Positions 54,451 through 61,855 of a stretch of 64,000 nucleotides of DNA are shown here, one piece after another. The notes beneath the pieces are model-generated. The model searched no databases. It was not told the origin of the DNA and worked only from the letters and a program-made list of their open reading frames with translations. How positions within the stretch are numbered: position 1 is the first letter of the stretch; every line of letters begins with the position of its first letter. The position numbers and the translations under genes were made by a program. Origin of the DNA: CAYTPI01 sp964439625 (lineage in GTDB: Bacteria > Chloroflexota > Anaerolineae > Aggregatilineales > UBA3940); NCBI GenBank assembly GCA_964439625.1, contig CAYTPI010000018.1:1-64000 (forward strand), read 5' to 3'.

Positions 54451-54831
54451 TTAAGCTGGGTGATTAGCGCTGAAGCCTGTCAGCCGTTGGGCAAATTGAG
54501 CCAGTTGATCGGAGCGGATTGGCTTCATTAAGACCATGTCAACCATAGGCTGAAGCTGCATCCCTTGCCCATCAGCGGTGATGAGCATAATCTTGGTTCC
54601 AGCAGCGCGCAGCTGTGTGCCTACCTTGTTGAGAATGCGCTCTCCGTCGCACCCAGGAATGTGGAGATCAATCACAAGTAAATCAGGCCGGTAGCCCACT
54701 TCTAATCTGGCCAGCGCCTGCTCACCTTCAAGGAAGACCTTCGTTTTGAAGCCAGCCTGCATCAGCGTTGTGTTGAAAATATATGCAATATCTACATTAT
54801 CCTCAATAATCATTGCGGATGGTGTATACAC
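54451..54831 (-). CDS. Single-domain response regulator
   Basis: 126 residues. Receiver features: AMIIEDNVDIAYIF (acidic pair), LLVIDLHIPGCDGERIL (phospho-Asp), KIMLITADGQG (Thr switch), VLMKPI (Lys). No output domain, so it should act by protein contact. It is intact in the second unit of the duplication and convergent with the STAS-like gene. A STAS-type protein plus a stand-alone receiver suggests a partner-switching circuit, by inference. Confidence 0.85.
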   Translation of the reverse strand: MYTPSAMIIEDNVDIAYIFNTTLMQAGFKTKVFLEGEQALARLEVGYRPDLLVIDLHIPGCDGERILNKVGTQLRAAGTKIMLITADGQGMQLQPMVDMVLMKPIRSDQLAQFAQRLTGFSANHPA

Positions 54832-55091
54832 TATAAATTTTGGCTATCTACATTATCTTACGTTCAATATGAAGGTAGCACAAAGTCCCTCCGGATTATA
54901 TTAGTTTGTCCTAAGAATAGTCTGAATAAAACATGAACTCAGGGGCTGGGCCGCTGTTAGGTCAGCTCAGTCTAAATCAAGCCCTAGGCTGGGTTTGTGT
55001 GTGCTATCTGTAAGCATTGACTCGCACTCTGCCGCCTTGGGTTAGATAATCAGGCATGATGGTTGTCCGTTCAAATGGAAAGAGGAAGGCT

Positions 55092-55814
55092 ATGAGACGC
55101 ATCTCACGGGGGCAGTTGCTGCTCCTGCTCAGTTTGATTATTTTGCTGCTCGTTGGCTGCCGGGGTCGGCGCAACCGGCAAGCAGCAGAAGAAGTAAGCG
55201 GCGACGGTTTATTTGCTCCCGAACCGACGGAAACTCCGATACCGCCGACGCTGCGTCCCACCTTGACACCCCAAATCGCCTCAGAATTGGCGGGGGTTGA
55301 AGTTGACGTTTCTTACCTTGACGATGAACGCTACCTAACACGGGACGAGTTGTTCGCCCAAACGCTGGTGGAAGATACGACCCCTGGCGTAACGCCAACA
55401 CTCGCCATGACTTATGATGAGGCGGGGTTAAACGCCTTCGCCCAAGCCTATGTATTGTCGCGACTGCTGCCTGAATTAGAATTCACGCAGACGGCCCGCC
55501 TCGATCTCCGTGCCGAGCGGGTCGCTGTTCTAGCAGAGATTGAGGGCGAGGCTCGAACACGCACCGCCGGTGTGTTGTATGGTGTTGCTGAAGCACCCAA
55601 CCAGGTGGTGTTCACCAAGTACGAACTGTCACAGATCGTCTTTGATGACCCACCCGACCCAGTGCTTGAGCAAGTCAGCGTCGAAGTCACTGACTTCGTT
55701 AATGAAGCGCTGGCGTCGGCCCGCTTTACATCAGAGGTGAGCAATGTGCGCTATCGCATCGTGCAACTGACCTTTGAGGAAAACCTGATCACGGTGCTTT
55801 GTATGCCTGGTTAG
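55092..55814 (+). CDS. Putative lipoprotein, unknown function
   Basis: 240 residues from ATG 55092, which has GGAAGG upstream (the longer frame begins at 55056). Signal MRRISRGQLLLLLSLIILLLVGC with lipobox LVGC, then an Arg-rich patch (CRGRRNRQ), PT-rich linker and a domain (TYDEAGLNAFAQAYVLSRLLPELEFTQTARLDLRAERVAVLAEIEGEARTRTAGVLYGV) with long strands. No known domain. Confidence 0.6.
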   Translation: MRRISRGQLLLLLSLIILLLVGCRGRRNRQAAEEVSGDGLFAPEPTETPIPPTLRPTLTPQIASELAGVEVDVSYLDDERYLTRDELFAQTLVEDTTPGVTPTLAMTYDEAGLNAFAQAYVLSRLLPELEFTQTARLDLRAERVAVLAEIEGEARTRTAGVLYGVAEAPNQVVFTKYELSQIVFDDPPDPVLEQVSVEVTDFVNEALASARFTSEVSNVRYRIVQLTFEENLITVLCMPG

Positions 55815-55847
55815 TCAGGCGGGTTGCAGGCTCGCCCCTTGTGATAT

Positions 55848-57014
55848 TCACCGACCGTTCAGCACGCCCCGAAGTGCTTCGACATCTTCTACCGAAAACT
55901 TATGGTGGACATCGCGCTGTGGGAATGGAATTTCGATGTTGGCCTCATTAAGGGCCTTGTAGATCGCTGAGTTAACGCGGTCTGCCATGACGAAAGTATC
56001 CGCATAGGTATCAACCCAAAAGCGCACATCGAAAATAAGCGCTGAGTCGCCCATGTTTGTGAACAGCGCTTCGACCTCTCGATGTAGCTCGCCTGTGCTC
56101 TGATCCATTTCTTTTGGCGGGCGCACGACTCCATCCACGTTGCGTACCGCGTCAAGCATCACTTGCCGTGCTAAGTCGATGTCGGTGCCGTAAGCGATGC
56201 CCACTGTGACGTAGATACGGTATTGGGCATCAGGAAAAGCCCGGTTGACGATCTGGCTTTTACCAATGATTGAGTTCGGTACCACAATCATACGGTTGTC
56301 AATCGTGCGGATGCGCGTCGAGCGTAGGCCAATATCGACGACATCACCGACTGTGTCAAAGTCTTGTACATCAATGCGATCACCGATGCGGTAGGGTTGG
56401 TCAACGATGATTAGAAAGCCGCTGATCGTATCCTCAAGAGCGGCTTGTGCTGCCAATGCTACTGCAATCGATGTGACGCCGAGCGTTGCTACTAACCCGC
56501 TGATTTCGACATCGAAATGATCCAAGACGATGATCAACCCAATTACTGCGATAACACCGAGTAGAATGCGCCGGAAGAACGGCAGCAGTTGTGCGCCAGC
56601 TTGCAGCGTTTCCGAGCCGGTCATCCGCATGTTGAAGTAGTCAAATAGAACGACCATGCAGCGCAGAATCAGTAAGAATGCGGCTACGACGTATGCCACG
56701 AAGAATATATCTGAAAGGAATGTTTGGATGTTTGGTGCGATGAAATCCAAGCGGGAGGCAGCTAAGTCAAAGGCGATGACAATCAGGAAAATATACAGTG
56801 ACGGCACTACTGCGGGGATCAGCATATCGTCGAGCAGGGTGTTGGTGTTTTTAGCAATGCGCCTCATGATCAAGTTCATTGACCATTTGAGCAACCGGCG
56901 TCCAATAGCTAGCACCACCAATACCAGCAGTAGCGATGTTGTCAGCCGCACCCACTGAAAGCCAGTTAACCCGGCGAATGTTTGAGTCAGTAACTCTTGC
57001 ATGGTTCCCCCCAC
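55848..57014 (-). CDS. Mechanosensitive channel of the MscS family (longer type)
   Basis: 388 residues with about five membrane helices (20-190). MscS features: SIAVALAAQAALEDTISGFLIIVDQPYRIGDRIDVQD (pore helix and first strand), GDVVDIGLRSTRIRTIDNRMIVVPNSIIGKSQIVN, and a vestibule domain ending in NIEIPFPQRDVHHKF. It protects against hypo-osmotic shock. The second MscS of the window; the first is at 27371. It is the last gene before the phage segment. Confidence 0.95.
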   Translation of the reverse strand: MGGTMQELLTQTFAGLTGFQWVRLTTSLLLVLVVLAIGRRLLKWSMNLIMRRIAKNTNTLLDDMLIPAVVPSLYIFLIVIAFDLAASRLDFIAPNIQTFLSDIFFVAYVVAAFLLILRCMVVLFDYFNMRMTGSETLQAGAQLLPFFRRILLGVIAVIGLIIVLDHFDVEISGLVATLGVTSIAVALAAQAALEDTISGFLIIVDQPYRIGDRIDVQDFDTVGDVVDIGLRSTRIRTIDNRMIVVPNSIIGKSQIVNRAFPDAQYRIYVTVGIAYGTDIDLARQVMLDAVRNVDGVVRPPKEMDQSTGELHREVEALFTNMGDSALIFDVRFWVDTYADTFVMADRVNSAIYKALNEANIEIPFPQRDVHHKFSVEDVEALRGVLNGR

Positions 57015-57177
57015 AAATTACGGTTTAAGTTTTATTGATTGTATGACGCCATTATCTGTGGGATTGGGCTTCATTGGCAACATTAATCACCCCGCGCCGC
57101 CTGAAGATAAAATATCTCGTTTAGGCCGGTTAACCCAGTGGTGGCTAACGCTGAAACCAAACCTTAACGCTAGTAGA

Positions 57178-57193
57178 TCAAGTGATCACTTGA
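57178..57193. promoter_or_regulatory. 16-base perfect palindrome, possible operator
   Basis: TCAAGTGATCACTTGA reads the same on both strands. It lies 200 bases before the portal gene. Such sites bind HTH dimers, so it may be a phage or host operator. No nearby regulator is seen. Confidence 0.4.
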
Positions 57194-57278
57194 CAGGCGA
57201 ATGCCAAGGAATTATTATTCAACACGAATAGAACAATTGTTCTGAATTGCCGCTCATAGAAAGCATATGTGGTCCTTG

Positions 57279-57325
57279 GCACCCCACACGGCTTCACCTT
57301 ACGTGAAGCGTGTTGGGGTGCTTTT
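57279..57325 (+). terminator. Strong terminator-like hairpin before the portal gene
   Basis: GCACCCCACACGGCTTCAC (57279-57297) pairs with GTGAAGCGTGTTGGGGTGC (57303-57321) with one mismatch or bulge, loop of five, followed by TTTTGCTTT. It would end a rightward transcript; no rightward gene precedes it in the last kilobase, so it may mark the end of a lost gene. Confidence 0.75.
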
Positions 57326-57393
57326 GCTTTACGGGCGAAGGGCAGGTTAGGCGGTTGTTGTTGAACATTTGGGCTGGGAGTAAAGGAGAGCCA

Positions 57394-58920
57394 ATGAGTG
57401 TATTCGAAACAAAGGGCGTTTGGGTTGGGGCTAACGGGCAAGCCACACCTGCTGCCATGAAGGGTGGGCCACTGTTTGACGCCTTCCATGGCATCCGGCG
57501 CACACGTGATCGTCAATTGGGGGCGTCCAAGGCAGACCTTGGGCGGGCTTATGCCAGTGCGGTCTGGGCGTACCGCTGCATTAAGCTGCGGGCAGATGCC
57601 GTCGCCGGGGTGCCATTGGTCTTGCGAGATCGCACTGGGGCGCCGATCCGGGAACACCCACTGTTGACGCTGTTAACAGAAGGCAGCCCGCTGGTGGTCA
57701 GCCTCAGCGAGATGCTGCGTGCCACTGAGGCGGCCTATAACATCTTCGGCGTGGCCTACTGGTTAAAAGTGACGCGGATGCCGAACGGAGTCCGTTGGTT
57801 GACGTGGGCCAACCCGCAGACGATTGACCCGGAAGTCGATCCGCAGCGCGGCGTCATAGGCTACCGGCAGACCGCCGATGGGCAGACGCTGCATCTGAAA
57901 ACGGACAGCGTGATCGCCTTCCGCAACTTCAACCCACTTGACGACTTAGGCGGACTGAGTCCGCTGTCGGTGGCTTTGAGCGAGATCAACGCGGAATTGA
58001 ACGCCGCACGTTTTGTGTCAGCGTTTTTCGCCAACGATGCGCGCCCAGCGGGTTTACTGACAACCGAACAGCCACTGGTTGCATCAGAGGCTGAGCGCGT
58101 CCGCACATGGTGGCAGCGCCTGTTCCGTGGGGCAGATAACAAATGGAAAACGGGCATTGTCGGTGGCGGCTTGAAGTGGCAGACGATCACCTTTCCGCCG
58201 CAAGAGTTGGCTCTCTCCGAACTGCGGGCTGAGGATCGCCGCGCGATCTGTGCGGTGTTCGGGGTGCCTGCCGGGCTGGCAGGCGCGTGGGAGGCGACGA
58301 CCTTCGCCACGGCGCGTGAACAGAAAGCCAGCTTCTACGAGGACACAATCATCCCGCAGTTGGACTACTACGCGCAGGTGCTCAACAGCAGATTGCTGCG
58401 TGCCCACTTCCCTGACTTAGCCGCACAAGGGGCGGCCTTGTCGTTTGATTACGACAGCATCGAGGCCGTCAGTGAGACAGCGACCGAAAAGGTCGAACGG
58501 CTCAACAAGCTGTTCGAGGCAGGTGTTGTGACGCGCAACGAGGTGCGGGCTGAGATCGGGCTGCCACCCGTCGTGCCTGCCGAAGACGGCTTTGTGTTTG
58601 AACTGCAATCCGGTGAGGCGCAGCCCAGTGCACCAACCGCGGCTGGTGAAGGTAATGCCAACGGTCAACGCGACCCAATTGACCTACTAGACACGACCCT
58701 TGAGGGCGTCAAGGCCTTGGAGAGCCAGCAGATTCAGGAATTGGCGAAGTGGCGGCGCTTCGCGCTGAAGCGCATCCGTGCGGGTAAGCGGCTGCGTCCG
58801 TTTCGTACGTCACTGCTGCCCGCTGACCTGTGGGTTGCAATCGATGAGGCGCTGCGGGAGGCCGCAACCGTCGATGATGTCCGTGCGATCTTCGAGGCGC
58901 ACATCGATGATTGGCAGTAA
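57394..58920 (+). CDS. Phage portal protein (HK97 type)
   Basis: 508 residues from ATG 57394 (AAAGGAG upstream); the longer frame (57310) adds 28 residues over the terminator hairpin. HK97 portal features: YASAVWAYRCIKLRADAVAGVPLVLRD, REHPLLTLLTEGSPLVVSLSEMLRATEAAYNIFGVAYWL, FRNFNPLDDLGGLSPLSVALSEINAE, and RAICAVFGVPAGLAGAWEATTFATAREQKASFYEDTIIPQLDYYAQVLN. It forms the dodecamer through which DNA enters. No terminase gene lies before it, which is odd, since large terminase normally comes right upstream. Confidence 0.9.
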   Translation: MSVFETKGVWVGANGQATPAAMKGGPLFDAFHGIRRTRDRQLGASKADLGRAYASAVWAYRCIKLRADAVAGVPLVLRDRTGAPIREHPLLTLLTEGSPLVVSLSEMLRATEAAYNIFGVAYWLKVTRMPNGVRWLTWANPQTIDPEVDPQRGVIGYRQTADGQTLHLKTDSVIAFRNFNPLDDLGGLSPLSVALSEINAELNAARFVSAFFANDARPAGLLTTEQPLVASEAERVRTWWQRLFRGADNKWKTGIVGGGLKWQTITFPPQELALSELRAEDRRAICAVFGVPAGLAGAWEATTFATAREQKASFYEDTIIPQLDYYAQVLNSRLLRAHFPDLAAQGAALSFDYDSIEAVSETATEKVERLNKLFEAGVVTRNEVRAEIGLPPVVPAEDGFVFELQSGEAQPSAPTAAGEGNANGQRDPIDLLDTTLEGVKALESQQIQELAKWRRFALKRIRAGKRLRPFRTSLLPADLWVAIDEALREAATVDDVRAIFEAHIDDWQ

Positions 58921-58961
58921 GCGTGTCGGGGCAGTGAAGTGAATTTACAGGGAAGGGACAC

Positions 58962-60635
58962 ATGCAAGTAAACGCACATATCGATCAACAAAGCGGTGAT
59001 TGGCTGCTGGATGTACTCGGCGTGCCCTTCGGGGGACCCTATGGTGGCAAGGATGCTCACGGTGAGTACTTCACCCCAAGCACCGATCTCTGGCTAGACC
59101 GCATCAGCAAGCGCCCGGTGGTCTACTACCACGGCCTGACGGAAACCGACCGCGTGCCGGAAGTGATCGGGCGGGAAGTTGGCTGGGAGCAAGGGCCTGA
59201 TGGTATTTGGTTCCGCGTGGCACTCAATAAAGCCAGCAAGCTGGCGCGGCGCGTCTGGTTGGCGGCCCAAAAAGGGATGGCGCGGGCTTCCTCCGGGGCA
59301 ATTAGTCACCTAGTGCGGACGGCCCCGGACGGCAAGCTGCTGGTCTGGCCCATCGGCGAACTCTCGTTGATGGATGCCGCCGATCACCAGCCCGCCAACC
59401 CATATGCCGTCGCGCTGGTACGGGCTAAAGCGGCCTTTCGCGTTGCGGGCCTGCCAACACCGCTGGCTGTGTATCAAGACAATCAACAGGAGGAGTCAAT
59501 GGACGAACAGACGATCCGTAACGTGATCCGGCAGGAAGTGCGTACTGCACTGGAAGACGCTGCCGACCCGACCGAACTTAACCCGATATTCCTGACGGGC
59601 ACTGCGCCAGGGATTATCAATCAACGAGGCGAACCGTATCTCAGCGCCAACGGCACGCCCTTTGTCGATGCGATCAAAGCGATGCGCCAAGGCCGCTTTG
59701 ACGTGGTGCGCTTTCAGTTAGCGGGTAAAGCCCTGACTGAAGGCACTGACGCAACGGGTGGCTATCTCGTACCCGTCGAGCAGAGCAACCAGATCATCGA
59801 GCTGTTGAGCGCCCGCGCCGTGGTGCGGGCTGCCGGGGCGACGGTCGTCCCGATGGCATCGGACACGCTCAACATTCCGGCGCAGGCTAGCGGGGCAACC
59901 GCCTATTGGGTCGATGAGAACAGCCCGATCAGCGCGTCAGACCAAACCTTCGGGCAAGTAGCGCTGCAAGCCAAAAAGCTCGCCGCGTTGACCAAACTGT
60001 CATCGGAGTTGTTTGAAGACAGTGATCCCGGTGTTGAGCAAATCGTGATGGCAGACCTCGCCCGCGTGTTGGCACTGGAAGAAGATGCCAAGTTTCTAGC
60101 CGGTGATGGGACATCCAACACGCCCAAGGGCTTAGAGAACATCACCGGAGTCAATGTGGATAGCACCACGCTGGGCACCGATGGCAGTGTGCCATCCTTC
60201 GATGACTTGGCAGATATGCTCTACCGCCTCGATGCCGACAACATCCCGGCTGAGGGCCGCGCTTGGATCGTGCATCCGCGCACCGTCAACACGCTGCGCC
60301 AAATCAAGGATGCTGGCAGCGGGTCAAACGTTTATCTCTGGGCAGACCCTGCCCTGCCGGGTGACCCACCTACGTTGTGGGGCTACCCAGTCTACACAAC
60401 GACGGCTATCAGCATCGCCGAGACGCAAGGGGCTAATGACGACGCTTCGACGATCTACTTGGGCTGCTGGCCTGAATTTGTGATCGGTCAGCGTAAGGCG
60501 CTTGAACTACGTGCCAGCGACGCCGCGGGCAACGCCTTCGAGTACGATCAGGTGTTCATCCGCGCCATTATGCGCGTGGATTGCAACGTGCGGCATGCTG
60601 CCAGCTTCGAGGTGTTGAAGGGCGTCCGGGCCTAA
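58962..60635 (+). CDS. Fused prohead protease and HK97 major capsid protein
   Basis: 557 residues from ATG 58962 (GGAAGGG upstream). Residues 1-175 are a prohead-protease-like domain with LGVPFGGPYGGKDAHGEYF, RPVVYYHG and KGMARASSGAISHLV; the His and Ser here match the catalytic pair. Residues 180-557 are the capsid: a helical scaffold part (MDEQTIRNVIRQEV), then GTDATGGYLVPVEQSNQIIELLS, WVDENSPISASDQTFGQVALQAKKLAALTKLSSELFEDSD and YDQVFIRAIMRVDCNVRHAASFEVLKG. At 59499 there is an in-frame ATG just after AGGAGGAG, see below. Confidence 0.9.
   Translation: MQVNAHIDQQSGDWLLDVLGVPFGGPYGGKDAHGEYFTPSTDLWLDRISKRPVVYYHGLTETDRVPEVIGREVGWEQGPDGIWFRVALNKASKLARRVWLAAQKGMARASSGAISHLVRTAPDGKLLVWPIGELSLMDAADHQPANPYAVALVRAKAAFRVAGLPTPLAVYQDNQQEESMDEQTIRNVIRQEVRTALEDAADPTELNPIFLTGTAPGIINQRGEPYLSANGTPFVDAIKAMRQGRFDVVRFQLAGKALTEGTDATGGYLVPVEQSNQIIELLSARAVVRAAGATVVPMASDTLNIPAQASGATAYWVDENSPISASDQTFGQVALQAKKLAALTKLSSELFEDSDPGVEQIVMADLARVLALEEDAKFLAGDGTSNTPKGLENITGVNVDSTTLGTDGSVPSFDDLADMLYRLDADNIPAEGRAWIVHPRTVNTLRQIKDAGSGSNVYLWADPALPGDPPTLWGYPVYTTTAISIAETQGANDDASTIYLGCWPEFVIGQRKALELRASDAAGNAFEYDQVFIRAIMRVDCNVRHAASFEVLKGVRA
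59499..60635 (+). CDS. Major capsid protein from internal in-frame start (nested)
   Basis: The ATG at 59499-59501 lies in frame inside the fusion gene, at residue 180, exactly at the join between protease and capsid domains. It has AGGAGGAG 4-11 bases upstream, the strongest ribosome site in this module. If used it makes a 378-residue HK97-type capsid protein without the protease, so the same gene can make a few fusion molecules and many plain capsid subunits. This is inference from the sequence; nested starts of this kind are known in phages (for example lambda C/Nu3). Confidence 0.65.
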   Translation: MDEQTIRNVIRQEVRTALEDAADPTELNPIFLTGTAPGIINQRGEPYLSANGTPFVDAIKAMRQGRFDVVRFQLAGKALTEGTDATGGYLVPVEQSNQIIELLSARAVVRAAGATVVPMASDTLNIPAQASGATAYWVDENSPISASDQTFGQVALQAKKLAALTKLSSELFEDSDPGVEQIVMADLARVLALEEDAKFLAGDGTSNTPKGLENITGVNVDSTTLGTDGSVPSFDDLADMLYRLDADNIPAEGRAWIVHPRTVNTLRQIKDAGSGSNVYLWADPALPGDPPTLWGYPVYTTTAISIAETQGANDDASTIYLGCWPEFVIGQRKALELRASDAAGNAFEYDQVFIRAIMRVDCNVRHAASFEVLKGVRA

Positions 60636-60786
60636 CGCACATCATATCTAGGGGGCAGTTCATCTGCCCCTCATAAATGTCGGGTGAGTCAAGCTCGCCG
60701 CCTACAACCCAAGTTGTGTCAACGCCGAGCAATCAATTGCACGGCTAGCGGACGATGATCGACATAAACTACAGAAAGGAAATATG

Positions 60787-61380
60787 ATGCTACAAGACTA
60801 TGCCACCGTGGCTGCATTGAAAACCTACTTACACATCACCGGAAGCAATGATGACGACCTACTGGGTGATCTGGTGACGCGGGCTAGCCGCCTCATCGAG
60901 GAGCATTGCCGCCGAGTGTTCTACCCCACCAGCGAGACGCGCTACTTCGATGCTGCCGGCCCGCAAATCTACGGACGAATGCTGCTGCTGGATTACGATC
61001 TATTGAGCGTCACCACCGTCACAAACGGCAACGGCGCTACAATCCCCAGCAGTGACTACATCCTGCGGCCTGCGAATTGGTCGCCTTACTTTGCGATTGT
61101 GATTAAGCAGAGCAGCAGTCACCGTTGGACGTACACCACCGACCTCGAAGCCGCGATCAGTGTTGAGGGTGTTTGGGGCTACGATGTTGATGTACCAGAC
61201 ACAATCCGGCAGGCCACGCTGCGACTGGCTGCGTGGCTGTACCGTCAGCGTGATACGGGCATGGAGTTGGTTCAGGTGGAGGTCAACGATCAGGGGCAGG
61301 CCGTCAGCCCGCCGCGCTTGCCACGGGACGTCTACGACATGCTCAGTCCGTTTATTCGCGTCAAGTTGATGGTGGCCTAA
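60787..61380 (+). CDS. Phage head-tail connector (gp6-like)
   Basis: 197 residues from the second of two ATG codons (60787), which is better spaced from AAAGGA. LQDYATVAALKTYLHITGSNDDDLLGDLVTRASRLIEEHCRRVFYPTSETRYFDA is the opening of gp6-like DNA-packaging/head-tail connector proteins, then VEGVWGYDVDVPDTIRQATLRLAAWLYRQRDTGM with the typical WG...P.i..A...lA.wly. It joins portal and tail in HK97-like phages. It ends one base before the next gene start. Confidence 0.85.
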   Translation: MLQDYATVAALKTYLHITGSNDDDLLGDLVTRASRLIEEHCRRVFYPTSETRYFDAAGPQIYGRMLLLDYDLLSVTTVTNGNGATIPSSDYILRPANWSPYFAIVIKQSSSHRWTYTTDLEAAISVEGVWGYDVDVPDTIRQATLRLAAWLYRQRDTGMELVQVEVNDQGQAVSPPRLPRDVYDMLSPFIRVKLMVA

Positions 61381-61851
61381 ATGACGTGGCGTAACGTCTT
61401 TACGCAGCTTGCCGCCGTCAACGTGCCGGGTGTGACCACCAGTTACGACCTTGGCGAGCTGCCGGGGGCGCTGCCTGCTGCTGATCTGCCAGCGCTGCTG
61501 CCGCTCTTTGACGATAGCGAAGCGCTGTTCACCGGAGGGGAGCCGAGTTTCTCAACGTTGACGTTTGACGGCTCAGTGTGGCAGTCTAGCTTGCAGATCG
61601 ACCATGTGTTGTACGCGGCCCCTGCGTGGTCAGAGGCAGGAGTTAGTGCCGTGCTACCTGACCTGATCGGCTTGGTGGATAACTACCTAGCTGCGCTGGC
61701 CGCGGTAGGCACGCTCAACGGCACGCTAGAGCGCGAACTGGTGATCACGCGGGTGCAGCCGGGTGTGGTTGACTACGCAGGGGTGCGTTTCTATGGGGTG
61801 CGCTTTCGCCATCGCTGGGAGCGTACCGTCAGTGTTGGGGGAGGGTCGTAG
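61381..61851 (+). CDS. Phage protein, probable tail-completion/minor tail role
   Basis: 156 residues. Start ATG directly follows the stop of the connector gene. TWRNVFTQLAAVNVPGVTTSYDLGELPGALPAADLPALLPLFD opens the protein and VQPGVVDYAGVRFYGVRFRHRWERTVSVG closes it, a pattern like neck or tail-completion proteins, but I do not recognise a family. Its place after the connector fits this role. Confidence 0.6.
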   Translation: MTWRNVFTQLAAVNVPGVTTSYDLGELPGALPAADLPALLPLFDDSEALFTGGEPSFSTLTFDGSVWQSSLQIDHVLYAAPAWSEAGVSAVLPDLIGLVDNYLAALAAVGTLNGTLERELVITRVQPGVVDYAGVRFYGVRFRHRWERTVSVGGGS

Positions 61852-61855
61852 TATT

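Larger units (their letters stand above)
53381..54652. repeat. 636-bp perfect tandem duplication
   Basis: Unit 1 (53381-54016) and unit 2 (54017-54652) are the same as far as I can read, base for base. The unit begins with CGTTGTTAGGAGTGTATTGTG and ends CTCTCCGTCGCAC, with no more than a single base of shared homology at the junction. Each unit holds one complete STAS-like gene and the last two thirds of the opposite response-regulator gene. It is either a very recent duplication or an assembly error. Confidence 0.9.
57015..57393. other. Junction between chromosomal genes and the phage segment
   Basis: No gene seen; the antisense frame across 57178-57657 is a shadow of the portal gene. It contains a 16-base perfect palindrome (57178-57193) and a strong hairpin (57279-57325) described separately, so this is the start of the phage segment. 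Confidence 0.5.

Noticed and set aside
57001..57231. Plus-strand 76-residue frame in the gap before the phage module
   Set aside because: No ribosome site, no domain, and it starts within the divergent MscS start.
57178..57657. 159-residue antisense frame across the start of the portal gene
   Set aside because: Pro/Ser-rich shadow with no domain; the opposite frame codes a clear portal protein.
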